62,901 bases of DNA from CAYPXN01 sp964470915 (GCA_964470915.1 CAYYEM010000006.1:1-62901), one strand, 5' to 3'; shown: positions 9,114 through 18,946, numbered from the stretch's first letter. Notes: a model not told the origin generated them from the sequence alone. Numbers and translations are program-made.

Positions 9114-11693
9114 ATGCTCCATTTTATTAGCGCTGAAAATGTTCGAAAACCACTCAAGGGGATTCTAGACTCCCTGATCGAACTTCATATTGCCCATCGC
9201 TTAACAGATGATTTCCTCATCTTAACTCCAGATGAAAATTCTGCACAAGATATTCGAGATTTTCTTCTCGAAGATCCGCGTCTAGGCACCATACTCACCG
9301 GACAAAGCATTTTAACAATTGATCGATGGATTAAAAAATGCAGCGACGAACTTCATCCTAATACACGCACTGCCCCCTCTTATATTCATGAAGCCCTTTT
9401 AAAAAATATCTTAACGACCACCCTACCTGCTTCTTATTCAAACCTATCTTTTGAAAGCTTCTTTTTATTACTCCAAAGTTTTCGCAAGGAACTTCTTAAA
9501 CCTAGCTCTCTATTCCAATTTCTAGAAGCCTTTGATCCTGAATTGGCGAAACAATGCGGGATCTGCTTTGAGAAATATAATGATGAAATCGATGAAAATC
9601 TGTATCTAAAAGATTTTGTTTGGCAGATAAATTCTGTTTTAGAAAGTTTAAGCAAAAGAAAAGTGACCCACTTAAAAAATATCCGCCGAATTTATTATTT
9701 AGGTTTTATCGATTTTCCCCCACTACTCAAAAAAACTCTTCAAGCAATCGAGCAGTGTTACCCCGAAATTGAGCAATTAGTTCTTTGTCAAAAACCTTCC
9801 TGCTTGTCTAACCAAGACTATTTTTCGAAACATTGGGGAGAAGTACCCTCTCAGCTACATGAATTCCAAGAAAGTCAAAATACAAACTCGATCACATGCA
9901 CTGCCTATGCAGGCGCCTTCAATGAAACATCAGATGTTATAAAAAAAATCACACAGCTCGTGAAGCAAAACGTAGAAGCTTCTTCTATCGCTCTTTTCCT
10001 GCCTGCTGATGACTTTTTAAAATCCCATTTCGAACAACAACTCTTCCGTATAGGACTTTTTCCTGTTCCTCAAAAGAGAAAGAAATTAATCCAATTTGCT
10101 ATTTTAAAAGACTCCTTTCAATTAACTCCTCAAGAAGCTCTGGAATATACAAACAGGGCAAGAGAAACTTCACTTTCTCCAGAAGAAATGAGAGCCATAG
10201 ATAGCTGGGCAGATATTCTCGAAGAAATTTTATTCTATGAAGAGGTCTATCCAGATCTAAAAAACTATTTCCCCTCCTTAGAACACATTGCTCAAAAGCA
10301 ATTCATTGAAACATCTAGAACTTTTCATGAGGGCATCCAAATCAGATCCAGTACTCAAGCAGGATTAAAAAGTTTTTCTCACAGTTTTATTCCTCAAAGC
10401 ACCGACGACGTTATACCCCAAAGAGCTGAACATTTTTTTGCTTTTGCTTTACCAGACTTTGAAAAACAAATTTCATACCAACGACACCTCTTTCAACATC
10501 TCATCTGCTCAGGAAATGAAAACCAAATCAGCTATGCAAAAATTGGATTTCAAGGTCAGGAAAAGTCCCCATCATCTTTTATCAATCCTTTTCCAATAAA
10601 AGAACACGAATCTTCCCAGTTAAACTGGATTGAAACAAACTTGGAAGAAACACTTCCAGAACGCCTACAAATTGAAATCAAACGAGAAAATGACTTAACT
10701 TATCAATATTCTCATGGCGCTTACATTCAGAATAAAGAGATTCTTGAGAAATTACACCAGTGGGTTGAAAACAAGATCTTTTCCCCTTCCCGGCTTGAGA
10801 AGTATGCCACTTGTCCTTTTAGTTTCTATGCAAATTCCCTACTAGGTATTGAAATGGAAGAAGAAAAAACTTTAGAAGGAGATGTGCGCGAACAAGGCAA
10901 GTGGGTCCATCAATTACTAGAATATTTTTTCACTGAAAATCTCTCTTTACTCAAAAAAGCAGGTCGAGACCTTACCTTACGAAACGAAGTTTTTGAAAAA
11001 CTCAAATCAACCACACAAAATTTTACCAAAATTTTCCTTAAAGAAAAACAATGGGTACATTCTCATTTATTTGAAGATTTCAGCCAAAGAGTTGTGGAAG
11101 CCAGTCAGGAAATTATCATTCTTTTTTGGAAACAATGGGAAGACCCCAAAGCTGAAAGTTTTTTTATTCCACGATTTTTCGAAAAAGAATTTGGAAAAGA
11201 AATTCCTTTTGCCTTTCATCATCCCCGCTTAGCTCAACTTCGTCTGAAAGGCCGCATTGACCGAATTGATGTGAGTGAAGATGGAAAACAATTCATCACT
11301 TGGGACTACAAAACTGGCTCTCTTCAGAATTTTACTTCAGAAGTACTCAAATTTAAAAAACTTCAAATCCCCATCTATTTACTGGCGGCACAAAAAATGA
11401 AAGAACTTGAAGCGATTGAGCCCATCGCTTCTCTCGCTCTAGGCCTACAGGATATTACTTACAATCAGGGCTTGGCTCAAAAAGACAAATCTAAAAGTCT
11501 TCGAATCAATGGGCGCTCGTCTTCTTTGCTCGATGAGAATAAATGGGAAATATTTTGGAAAGAATTTGAAAAAAATATTTTAGATTATTTTGAAAAGATT
11601 TATCAGGGGGATTTTAGACCCATACCAGATCCTTGTTCAGAGTTTTGTGAATACAGAAATATTTGTCGATACCATGAACGAAAAAAAGCTTAA
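9114..11693 (+). CDS. addB: AddB-like ATP-independent subunit with PD-(D/E)XK nuclease
   Basis: Partner of AddA in a helicase-nuclease that resects double-strand breaks for RecA recombination. The first about 550 residues are a degenerate helicase-like region without a Walker A. The C-terminal nuclease starts near 559 with SPSRLEKYATCPFSFY and has GRIDRIDVS near 713 and TWDYKTGS near 729, the Asp and Lys of the active site. One Cys near 566 and three in DPCSEFCEYRNICRYH (about 838-853) form the expected four-Cys iron-sulfur site. At 859 residues it is shorter than many AddB proteins. The ATG at 9114 has no strong ribosome site. The end overlaps addA by 20 nt. Confidence 0.87.
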   Translation: MLHFISAENVRKPLKGILDSLIELHIAHRLTDDFLILTPDENSAQDIRDFLLEDPRLGTILTGQSILTIDRWIKKCSDELHPNTRTAPSYIHEALLKNILTTTLPASYSNLSFESFFLLLQSFRKELLKPSSLFQFLEAFDPELAKQCGICFEKYNDEIDENLYLKDFVWQINSVLESLSKRKVTHLKNIRRIYYLGFIDFPPLLKKTLQAIEQCYPEIEQLVLCQKPSCLSNQDYFSKHWGEVPSQLHEFQESQNTNSITCTAYAGAFNETSDVIKKITQLVKQNVEASSIALFLPADDFLKSHFEQQLFRIGLFPVPQKRKKLIQFAILKDSFQLTPQEALEYTNRARETSLSPEEMRAIDSWADILEEILFYEEVYPDLKNYFPSLEHIAQKQFIETSRTFHEGIQIRSSTQAGLKSFSHSFIPQSTDDVIPQRAEHFFAFALPDFEKQISYQRHLFQHLICSGNENQISYAKIGFQGQEKSPSSFINPFPIKEHESSQLNWIETNLEETLPERLQIEIKRENDLTYQYSHGAYIQNKEILEKLHQWVENKIFSPSRLEKYATCPFSFYANSLLGIEMEEEKTLEGDVREQGKWVHQLLEYFFTENLSLLKKAGRDLTLRNEVFEKLKSTTQNFTKIFLKEKQWVHSHLFEDFSQRVVEASQEIIILFWKQWEDPKAESFFIPRFFEKEFGKEIPFAFHHPRLAQLRLKGRIDRIDVSEDGKQFITWDYKTGSLQNFTSEVLKFKKLQIPIYLLAAQKMKELEAIEPIASLALGLQDITYNQGLAQKDKSKSLRINGRSSSLLDENKWEIFWKEFEKNILDYFEKIYQGDFRPIPDPCSEFCEYRNICRYHERKKA

Positions 11694-14600
11694 TCATAAT
11701 CAGCAAAAAGCAGCTGAATACATGGGCGATGCTCTTTGCATTCTTGCCAGCGCAGGGTGTGGGAAAACCACTGTGCTTGTCGCCCACTATTTGGAACTTC
11801 TCAAAAAAAGGAAACTGCGTCCTTCACAAATCGTGGTCACCACATTTTCTGAAAAATCCGCCGCCGACATCAAACAGAAAATCTTACAAGAACTCGAAAG
11901 ATCCGGAGATGCCGATGTCTTCGAAAACCCAAATCATCAGCCGCACAGCGGCGGTGAGGGGGAGGCTCCAACGGCTTTGCCGATGGAGGGGGTGACGCGA
12001 ACCCCTCTAATAGACGAGTTTATGCAAGCTCCTATCTCGACTTTACATAGTCTTGCGGGCAGAATTCTACGCGACAGCTCTCTTTTATTGGGCCTGGATC
12101 CTCACTTCGAAATTCTGGATGAAAACAAAGCAGCTACTCTTAAAATGCAAGCTTTGAGAGAAGTCATGCAAAGCCATCTAGAAAACAATTCTCCTCTTTT
12201 ACACTTACTTATCAAAGCTTATCCCTGGAAGAGATTGGAAAATGAATTTTTCGAAATGCTACAAAGATGGCCTGAATGGAAAGAAATTTTGGAGCAAGAA
12301 ACCCCATTTTCTTCTGAGACTCCATCTACTGAGATAGAATTAAAATTGGCCTTCCGTAAAATTTTCCTTAACATTCTTGAAAACTACAGCAGCAAAAAGG
12401 CATTACAGGAAGTCCTCGACTTTAATGATCTTGAAGAAAAATCAATCTCACTACTCCAAAAATATCCCTGGGTAGCAAAACATTATCAAAAACAATGGAA
12501 AGCCTATCTGGTGGATGAATTTCAAGACACAAGTGTACGACAAGATATTCTACTCTCACTCCTTCTCAACATTTCCAGTGACTCTCAACTTCTGTCTGAT
12601 ACTCATCTGGCTATTGTAGGGGATCCCAAACAATCCATTTATGGATTCAGGGGTAGCAAAGCACACATTTTTGAAAAATATCAGTCTCTTATTGAAAAAA
12701 AAGGCGGACTCACAGTTTATCTGGATGAAAATTATCGAAGTCCCTCCACAATACTTGATTTTGTGAATGTACTCTTCAAACCCATCTTCTCAAATTACTC
12801 TGAGCTGAAAGGGCCACTCAGCTCATCATCTGCATTAGAAGTTCTTCAATCTGAAGAATTTGAAAAAAAACAGAGTGCAGAGAGTAAAAGAAAATATGAA
12901 GCAGAGCGCTTGGCTCAACATATTCAGGAACTCATTCAAGAAGGAGTAAAGCCCGAAGAAATCTATTTATTATTCAGAAGTTCAACTCCCATGCCACTTT
13001 ATTTAAAAGCCTTTCGAGAAAAACATCTGCCTGTTTTTATAAAATCAGGAGAAAGCCTTCTGGAAAGACAAGAGATTCAGGATCTACTCCATGCCATCAG
13101 ATTGATTATTCATCCTCAGGATTCCCTAGCCTGGGTGGGTTTACTTCGGTCTCCTGCTTTTTCGATCTCGGATGAAACACTTTTGGAATACAGTCTCGCC
13201 CATTCTCAGAAACCAGACTGGAGCGGAATTCATCCACTCGCTCAAGCCTTGGTTCAACAAAATAAAAATATTTCCCCCACTCAGTTTCTAGACTGGTGGT
13301 TTGAAAAAACCCAATTAATCAAGCTCTACAGCGCTGAACCCAGTCTTACTATGAAAGCACAAAACCTTCTCCAATTTTATCACTGGAGTTTTGAATGGGA
13401 AAAAGAACATTCAGGAGTAAATCAATCTAACCAGCCCCAAAGAAGCAATGAGGGGGAGGCTCCAGTAGCTTCTCCGATGGAGGGAGCGACGCGGCCCCCT
13501 GTAATCGAAGAATTTATAAAAGAAATTGAATGGCTGATTGAAGAAGGCATCAAAACGAATGCTCTCAGTGATCAGCTGGGTAGCAGTCAGGCTATTACTT
13601 TCATGACCATACATCAATCCAAGGGTCTGGATTTACCAGTCGTGATTCTTCCTGACCTCAAAACCAGCACCCATCATAGCGAAAATAAATTACTCTGCTG
13701 CAAATCAGAAAATTCTTGGGGGCTTCGTATTCCAGACTCTAAACCTGGTCTCAAAAAACACCTAAAAGCCAGTCTCGATTTTGAAAATAATTTGCAAAAA
13801 ATATATTGGCAACAAGCGGAAGAAGAAAACAGAATTTTTTATGTTGCTGCGACTCGTTCTACTCAAAAACTTATTTTAGGTTTTCTCCCCTCTCCACCTC
13901 AAACCATTAAAAAAGAGGCTCCTCCTCAAGTAAGAGATCGGCTCGCTGAAATATGTAGTAGCTATCCAAACATCAAATGGATTTTGAATGAAAATATTCA
14001 AATAAACTCAGACACAGTGAAAACCCCTCTTCCAAACATCGAAATATTCCCTCATTTTTCACAAAATCGTATTCTTCATTTCGCAGTGACAGAATTGGAA
14101 ACTTTTCTTCGTTCTCCTCAAGAATATAATGAACGTTTTATTCAAAATATCTCAGCGAAAAGTTCAACTCCGCGTTTTGGACAACAAAAAAAATCTGTTT
14201 TAAGTTCTCTTGAAAGAGGTCAAATCTTTCATGAAGCACTTTGCTTGTTCAGTGAAAGCAACAATGCTTTTTCCCCTTCTGAAATCATTCGTAATTTAGC
14301 CGCCAGACACCATTGGGCTCATAGTATGGAAACAGTAATCGCAACGCTGGAATCTACTTTTAATGAAATGATCAAAAACACTTCACTTCAAAAGATTCTT
14401 CATGCTGAGGAAGCCTACTCTGAAATTCCTTTCAGACTCCAACTCGAACCCTTTGTGATTCAAGGTGCGATGGATCGTCTCATTCGCGAAAAAGATCAGT
14501 GGAAAGTCATTGATTACAAAACCCATACAGCTTCCAGCTCTAAATTACTGCCTCCCAAGGAATTTGAGTTCCAGCTCAAAACCTATTGTTTGGCCGCCAG

Positions 14601-14799
14601 CAAAATGCTTCATCGCTCCGTACAAGAAGCACAGATTTATTTTGTAATGCCCCATAAAACCTATAATTATTTATTCAATGAAAACGAACTCAAACAACAT
14701 GAAGATGCTTTAAGGAATTTGATGCAAGAGATTAATCATTTTGTGTATAGTAATTCTGATGCAAACCCAAATACGACAAATATTAGATTGGTCAGGTGA
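11674..14799 (+). CDS. addA: AddA-like UvrD-family helicase-nuclease
   Basis: ATP-dependent 3'-5' helicase with a C-terminal nuclease. Walker A is ASAGCGKTT (about 25-33). Then come VDEFQDTS (about 281), GDPKQSIYGFRGS (about 315), LDENYRSPST, MTIHQSKGLDLP (about 644) and YVAATRS. The nuclease carries MDRLIREKDQWKVIDYKTH near 935-951. I chose the ATG at 11674 because NHNQQKAA is the usual N-terminal Q motif; the frame stays open further upstream inside addB. Odd: two copies of repeat family B are read in the same frame as residues about 88-113 and 586-611. Both lie in loops between helicase motifs, so the catalytic motifs are intact. It overlaps glnE by 41 nt. Confidence 0.9.
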   Translation: MNEKKLNHNQQKAAEYMGDALCILASAGCGKTTVLVAHYLELLKKRKLRPSQIVVTTFSEKSAADIKQKILQELERSGDADVFENPNHQPHSGGEGEAPTALPMEGVTRTPLIDEFMQAPISTLHSLAGRILRDSSLLLGLDPHFEILDENKAATLKMQALREVMQSHLENNSPLLHLLIKAYPWKRLENEFFEMLQRWPEWKEILEQETPFSSETPSTEIELKLAFRKIFLNILENYSSKKALQEVLDFNDLEEKSISLLQKYPWVAKHYQKQWKAYLVDEFQDTSVRQDILLSLLLNISSDSQLLSDTHLAIVGDPKQSIYGFRGSKAHIFEKYQSLIEKKGGLTVYLDENYRSPSTILDFVNVLFKPIFSNYSELKGPLSSSSALEVLQSEEFEKKQSAESKRKYEAERLAQHIQELIQEGVKPEEIYLLFRSSTPMPLYLKAFREKHLPVFIKSGESLLERQEIQDLLHAIRLIIHPQDSLAWVGLLRSPAFSISDETLLEYSLAHSQKPDWSGIHPLAQALVQQNKNISPTQFLDWWFEKTQLIKLYSAEPSLTMKAQNLLQFYHWSFEWEKEHSGVNQSNQPQRSNEGEAPVASPMEGATRPPVIEEFIKEIEWLIEEGIKTNALSDQLGSSQAITFMTIHQSKGLDLPVVILPDLKTSTHHSENKLLCCKSENSWGLRIPDSKPGLKKHLKASLDFENNLQKIYWQQAEEENRIFYVAATRSTQKLILGFLPSPPQTIKKEAPPQVRDRLAEICSSYPNIKWILNENIQINSDTVKTPLPNIEIFPHFSQNRILHFAVTELETFLRSPQEYNERFIQNISAKSSTPRFGQQKKSVLSSLERGQIFHEALCLFSESNNAFSPSEIIRNLAARHHWAHSMETVIATLESTFNEMIKNTSLQKILHAEEAYSEIPFRLQLEPFVIQGAMDRLIREKDQWKVIDYKTHTASSSKLLPPKEFEFQLKTYCLAASKMLHRSVQEAQIYFVMPHKTYNYLFNENELKQHEDALRNLMQEINHFVYSNSDANPNTTNIRLVR
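11938..12011 (+). repeat. Family B palindromic repeat inside addA, copy 1
   Basis: A 74-nt element read in frame, giving the peptide GGEGEAPTALPMEGVTRTPL. It contains CCGC/GCGG and CTCC-CGGC/GCCG-GGAG dyads. In the 57-nt core it is highly similar to the intergenic copy at 8209-8266. It falls just before the helicase segment APISTLHSLAGRILRDS, a variable loop in UvrD-like proteins. Confidence 0.87.
13432..13505 (+). repeat. Family B palindromic repeat inside addA, copy 2
   Basis: A second 74-nt in-frame copy, giving NEGEAPVASPMEGATRPPVI. It has the same length and reading frame as copy 1 and similar flanks: NQP before and a (D/E)EF triplet after. The inner hairpin is partly decayed (CTCCAGTAGC against TCCGATGGAG), so it is probably older or under coding selection. 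It lies upstream of the motif MTIHQSKGLDLP. Confidence 0.85.
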
Positions 14800-16162
14800 G
14801 CCCGAGCAGGCTTTTAGAGATTTTGATATTTTTTTGAATGAATATCAAAAAGTCAGCGGACACCCTTTTGACTTAGAGCCTATTAATGCAAAAAGATTAT
14901 TGAGCATTTTTGGAAACTCTTATTTTTTAACTCATTTCATACTCCAATACCCTCTAGAAGCAGACACTCTTGTCAATTCCCCCTGCATTGAAACTGATAA
15001 AAAAATAGAGGATTATCGAGAAGATTTAAACGCTTTATTTCCAGCACTACAAGATTCTTCACTGCTTGAGTTTGGAAAAAAGATTCGTCTTTATAAATAT
15101 CGAGAGTTTTTACGCATGACTGTAAAAGACCTCTCTCAAGCGGCTGGCATGGAAAGTCTCTTGGGAGAAATTTCAGATCTTGCGATCGCTATAGCTGAGG
15201 TTTGTTTTAATTTTTTCCATCCGATTCTTTGCAAACAATATGGCATTAGCATTCTTTCTGAAGAAGATTCTAGTTCCAGCGCTTTCTCAATCATTGCTCA
15301 AGGAAAGTTGGGAGGCAGAGAACTGAATTATTCCTCTGACATTGATATTCAGTTTATTTACGATAGTGCCTCTCCTGCTTTTAAAAATAAGGAAATATCT
15401 TCGCATGAGTTTTTTGTAAAACTTTCTGAAAAGATTTTATGTTTTCTCAGCGAAAAATCAGAAGACGGTTTTCTCTATCGTGTAGACATGAATCTGCGCC
15501 CTGAGGGAAATAATGGCCCCCTTGCTAATTCGCTACTGGGCATTGAACAATACTATGAAAGTTTTGGAGAAGAATGGGAACGACAAGCCTTAATTAAAGC
15601 CTTACCTATTGTGGGAGATTTCCAAACAGGTAAACAATTCATGGAAATCGTCTCCCCTTTTGTCTGGAGAAAAAGCTTTGATCTTAACTCAATTGAAAAA
15701 CTTAAAGAGATTAAAAACAAAGTTCATGACGCCGCCAAAAAAAGTCCTCAAAAAGGTTACAATGTAAAACTGGGTGAGGGAGGTATTCGGGAAATTGAAT
15801 ATTTTATTCAGATACTGCAATTATTATACGGTGGTAAACATCCTGAACTGAGAATTCAATCGACTTTAGAAGCATTAAGACAACTGGAAAAATTACAACT
15901 GATATCCAACAGGGATGCGCTGCAACTCAAAGATGCTTATTTATTTTTAAGAAAAGTTGAACATAGACTTCAATGTGTCAATGAAGCTCAAACCCATCAC
16001 ATTCCAGCTGATGCAAAACAGCAAATTGCCCTTGCGCGACGCATGGGTTACTTTGAAGAAAATCCTGAGGAATCCAGACAACGTTTTTTAGACGATCTCA
16101 CCCGTTACCAAACTTTTGTTAAATCTACTTTTGAAAATTTATTTAATCCTGATTCACTATGA
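14759..16162 (+). CDS. glnE: Split GlnE, N-terminal deadenylylase half
   Basis: N-terminal nucleotidyltransferase half of glutamine synthetase adenylyltransferase/deadenylylase, the part that removes AMP from adenylylated GlnA (established for GlnE). The nucleotidyltransferase motif is QGKLGGRELNYSSDIDIQFI. It is followed by the conserved YRVDMNLRPEGNNGPL and the helical KLGEGGIREIEYFIQILQL. The frame ends at 16162 after NLFNPDSL, where usual GlnE proteins of about 950 residues continue. I chose the ATG at 14759 (a TTG lies at 14741). It overlaps addA by 41 nt and the next gene by ATGA. Confidence 0.88.
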   Translation: MQTQIRQILDWSGEPEQAFRDFDIFLNEYQKVSGHPFDLEPINAKRLLSIFGNSYFLTHFILQYPLEADTLVNSPCIETDKKIEDYREDLNALFPALQDSSLLEFGKKIRLYKYREFLRMTVKDLSQAAGMESLLGEISDLAIAIAEVCFNFFHPILCKQYGISILSEEDSSSSAFSIIAQGKLGGRELNYSSDIDIQFIYDSASPAFKNKEISSHEFFVKLSEKILCFLSEKSEDGFLYRVDMNLRPEGNNGPLANSLLGIEQYYESFGEEWERQALIKALPIVGDFQTGKQFMEIVSPFVWRKSFDLNSIEKLKEIKNKVHDAAKKSPQKGYNVKLGEGGIREIEYFIQILQLLYGGKHPELRIQSTLEALRQLEKLQLISNRDALQLKDAYLFLRKVEHRLQCVNEAQTHHIPADAKQQIALARRMGYFEENPEESRQRFLDDLTRYQTFVKSTFENLFNPDSL

Positions 16163-17298
16163 ATAATCCATTACTTAAAAATGAATTATCTTTGCTCGTT
16201 GCGGAAGCCCCCGATTTAGAATCCAAACTGGAATGCTTACGTATTTTTAAAAATGAACATTTTAAAGAAATCCAAAACAAAGATCTGTCGGCCGAGCTAA
16301 GCTTGCCAGAGGTTTTTCGATCACTTTCTGAAATTGCCGACACGGTTTTGGATATGGCCCTCAAAATTGCAGAGGACGAAACCTCTAAAATTTACGGTTA
16401 CCCTACTTTTATCGATAATGATGGCAATCTTTTGCGTGCTGAATTTGCAATCGTTGCTATGGGAAAATTAGGCGGATGCGAAGTTCATTATGGCTCCGAC
16501 CTAGACTTGATTTTTCTTTACTCCCGTAATGGCGAAACCGAAGGTCGGCAAATCATCACGAATAAAGAATATTACGCTAAGCTGGTACAGAAAATGATCT
16601 CTTATTTGTCCGTTCATACTCTACGGGGTTTTGCCTATAAAGTAGATACTCAACTCCGACCTTCTGGCAACCAAGGTCCTTTAGTATCAACCCTCGATGC
16701 CTATGCAGATTATCAACGGAACATGGCTCAAATCTGGGAAAAACAAGCTCTACTCAAAGCCCGCTATGTATGTGGAGATAATGCTTTTGGCAGCACTCTC
16801 AATGAACAGTTTCATCAATTTATTTTCTCCACTGAATTCCCATTAAATTTGAATGAAGAGATTCATCACATGAGAATGCGTATGGAAAAGGAAATTGCCA
16901 AAGAAAACGAACGACGCCTGCATTACAAACTTGGCATAGGTGGACTGGCTGATATCGAATTTTCAGTTCAGTACCTTCAACTCAAAATGGGAAAAATATT
17001 TGAAAATATTGTTGCTCGCAACACCTTGGAAGCTCTTGAACATATGGGTGAACGTGAGATTCTGAAAAAGAATGAATATGAAACTTTTAAATCAGCCTAT
17101 CTTTTTTATCGTCTCTTGGAAATGCGCATGGAAGCACGTTTTGATCTTAAAGGCGGATATCTAGACCCCACCAGCGATTTACTTGAAAATCTATCCGAAA
17201 CCATGGGAGAAGCTTCTCAAGAAGTATTGCTCGAAAAATTTAGAATGCATCGCCAAAAAGTTAGACAGGTTTATCTTAGAGTGATGCAAGTGGAATGA
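16159..17298 (+). CDS. Split GlnE, C-terminal adenylylase half
   Basis: Second nucleotidyltransferase half of GlnE, which adds AMP to glutamine synthetase. It has MGKLGGCEVHYGSDLDLIFL near residues 101-120, VDTQLRPSGNQGPLV and LGIGGLADIEFSVQYLQLK. It begins at the ATG of an ATGA overlap with the first half. Its own frame has a stop 9 nt upstream (16150-16152), so it is a bounded gene. The distance between the two nucleotidyltransferase motifs is roughly 130 residues shorter than I expect in a fused GlnE, so much of the central linker region is missing. The halves probably assemble. A sequencing frameshift is less likely given the exact overlap. Confidence 0.86.
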   Translation: MNNPLLKNELSLLVAEAPDLESKLECLRIFKNEHFKEIQNKDLSAELSLPEVFRSLSEIADTVLDMALKIAEDETSKIYGYPTFIDNDGNLLRAEFAIVAMGKLGGCEVHYGSDLDLIFLYSRNGETEGRQIITNKEYYAKLVQKMISYLSVHTLRGFAYKVDTQLRPSGNQGPLVSTLDAYADYQRNMAQIWEKQALLKARYVCGDNAFGSTLNEQFHQFIFSTEFPLNLNEEIHHMRMRMEKEIAKENERRLHYKLGIGGLADIEFSVQYLQLKMGKIFENIVARNTLEALEHMGEREILKKNEYETFKSAYLFYRLLEMRMEARFDLKGGYLDPTSDLLENLSETMGEASQEVLLEKFRMHRQKVRQVYLRVMQVE

Positions 17299-17305
17299 GG
17301 CTCTT

Positions 17306-18550
17306 ATGAAATTTCAAGAAATTTATAAATCTTTTCAAGAAAATGAAACTCGGCTTGATCGCTATTTTGAGGAACAATTTCAAAAAACTGCCCCTCTCAT
17401 TTATCTTTCTACAGACTTAAGACATTCGGGTTTTAAAATTGCTCCGGTAGATACCAATCTGTTTCCAGCGGGTTTCAACAATTTATGCAATTCCTTCACT
17501 CACCTTGCCAGCGAAGCTTTTAGTTTGTACCTTGAAAGATATGCGCCTCAAACAAAGAAAATTTTATTGTATGTTGAAGCTCACACACGAAATCGTTTTT
17601 ATTTTGAAAATGTATTGCGCCTTTCTGCAATTATTACTCATGCAGGATATGAAGTAAAAGTTGCCACCCTCTCCCAAGATTTTCAGCAGGATCCCAGTCC
17701 TATTATTTTAGATGGCAAGGGAGAGCTGCTTATTTACCAACTCCATCAAAAAAACCATCTGTGCCTATTAAATGATTCTTGGACACCCGATCTTATCTTA
17801 TCTAATAACGACTTTTCATCAGAAATCCCTGAAGCTTTGATGAATATTCAACAAAAAATTATTCCTTCTCCAAATTTAGGTTGGCATCAGAGAAAAAAAA
17901 GTACCCATTTCCAGCATTACGAAGCTGTCGCAAAAGAAGTGGCGGAACTGATTGGTATAGATCCTTGGTTTATCTCCACCGCCTTTACTCATGTCACGGA
18001 TATTAATTTACAAGAAACTTCTAGCTTAGAAAGACTCGCTAAAAGTGTGGATGAAATTTTGAGTAAAATCCAAAAAAAATATACCGAATATAATATCACA
18101 CAAACACCCTATGTGTTTGTTAAAAACGATTCGGGGACTTATGGCATGGGCATGGCCTACTTCACCAGTGGAGAGGAACTGCTCAACCTAAATCGTCGTA
18201 TGCGATTCAAACTCAGCTCCACTAAAGGAGGCGGCAATGTAGACCGCTATCTCATTCAAGAAGGAATTGTGACAGCCGACTTCTATAGTGGTTACCCTAT
18301 CGAGCCTGTGATTTATATGGCGGGAGAACAGGAAATTGGCGGTTTTTTTAGAATTAATGAAGAAAAAGATGAATGGAGCTCACTCAATACCAAAGGTATG
18401 GCCTTTTCTTGCCTTTGCCTACATAAAATGGATGAACCGCACGAAGGCCCTTTTCTTAATTGTGTAGAAAAAGCACATTTAGTAAAAATGTCCTTCAAGA
18501 TTGCTAAAATCGCTGCTTTAGCTGCTGCACGAGAAGCGACGCAAAATTAA
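17306..18550 (+). CDS. gshA: Glutamate-cysteine ligase (Thiobacillus-type GshA family)
   Basis: A 414-residue protein matching the proteobacterial glutamate-cysteine ligase family first described in Acidithiobacillus (TIGR02049), which is unlike the E. coli type. It would make gamma-glutamylcysteine, the first step of glutathione synthesis. Seen in sequence: PVDTNLFPAGFNNLCN near residue 48, YVEAHTRNRFYFENVLRL, VFVKNDSGTYGMGMAYF and the basic, glycine-rich STKGGGNVDRYLIQEGI, an ATP-grasp-like pattern. It starts 8 nt after glnE. The functional name rests on family resemblance. No gshB is in the window. Confidence 0.83.
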   Translation: MKFQEIYKSFQENETRLDRYFEEQFQKTAPLIYLSTDLRHSGFKIAPVDTNLFPAGFNNLCNSFTHLASEAFSLYLERYAPQTKKILLYVEAHTRNRFYFENVLRLSAIITHAGYEVKVATLSQDFQQDPSPIILDGKGELLIYQLHQKNHLCLLNDSWTPDLILSNNDFSSEIPEALMNIQQKIIPSPNLGWHQRKKSTHFQHYEAVAKEVAELIGIDPWFISTAFTHVTDINLQETSSLERLAKSVDEILSKIQKKYTEYNITQTPYVFVKNDSGTYGMGMAYFTSGEELLNLNRRMRFKLSSTKGGGNVDRYLIQEGIVTADFYSGYPIEPVIYMAGEQEIGGFFRINEEKDEWSSLNTKGMAFSCLCLHKMDEPHEGPFLNCVEKAHLVKMSFKIAKIAALAAAREATQN

Positions 18551-18580
18551 AGTAGAGTTGTCACCCTTCGAGCTCAATTC

Positions 18581-18946
18581 CTACTCAGCGTAACTCTTTT
18601 CCATGCGTTCTTGTTCTTCTTTGCAGCGAATACAAAGGTCGGTCACAGGACGCGCTTCGAGTCTTTTAAAGCCAATCTCTTCATCACAAGATTCGCAAAT
18701 GCCATAGCTACCGTTCTCAATCTTAGCTAAAGCTTTATCGATTTTTTTTACCAAGACTCGCTCTCGGTCTCGAAGCAAAAGATTCATCGACTGATCTGCT
18801 TCTGAAGAAGCCAAATCTACTTCATCTGGAAGATCATCCGGATCAAACACCATCCCGCTCTCGCGAGTAGCTTGGGCGCTTTTAAGCAGGTCTTGTTTGC
18901 GGGCTGTGAGTATATCTTTAAAATGGTTAAGTTCTGTTTTTTTCAT
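18581..18946 (-). CDS. dksA: DksA/TraR-family zinc-finger regulator
   Basis: A 121-residue DksA-like protein that would bind in the RNA polymerase secondary channel and act with ppGpp. An N-terminal coiled coil carries the tip motif DEVDLA (matching DxxDxA). The C-terminal four-Cys zinc finger is CESC and CIRC around DEEIGFKRLEARPVTDL. A ribosome site AGGAA precedes the ATG at 18946. It is convergent with gshA, with a 30-nt gap and no clear terminator. The intact tip acidic residues suggest true DksA function and not just a zinc-finger paralogue (inference). Confidence 0.9.
   Translation of the reverse strand: MKKTELNHFKDILTARKQDLLKSAQATRESGMVFDPDDLPDEVDLASSEADQSMNLLLRDRERVLVKKIDKALAKIENGSYGICESCDEEIGFKRLEARPVTDLCIRCKEEQERMEKSYAE

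Noticed and set aside
11729..11995. Extra plus-strand reading frame inside addA
   Set aside because: Out-of-frame shadow of the helicase gene; the Walker A motif is in the addA frame.
18556..18585. CCTTCGAGCTCA as a remnant of family D between gshA and dksA
   Set aside because: Only about 12 matching bases and no second arm; chance similarity is likely.
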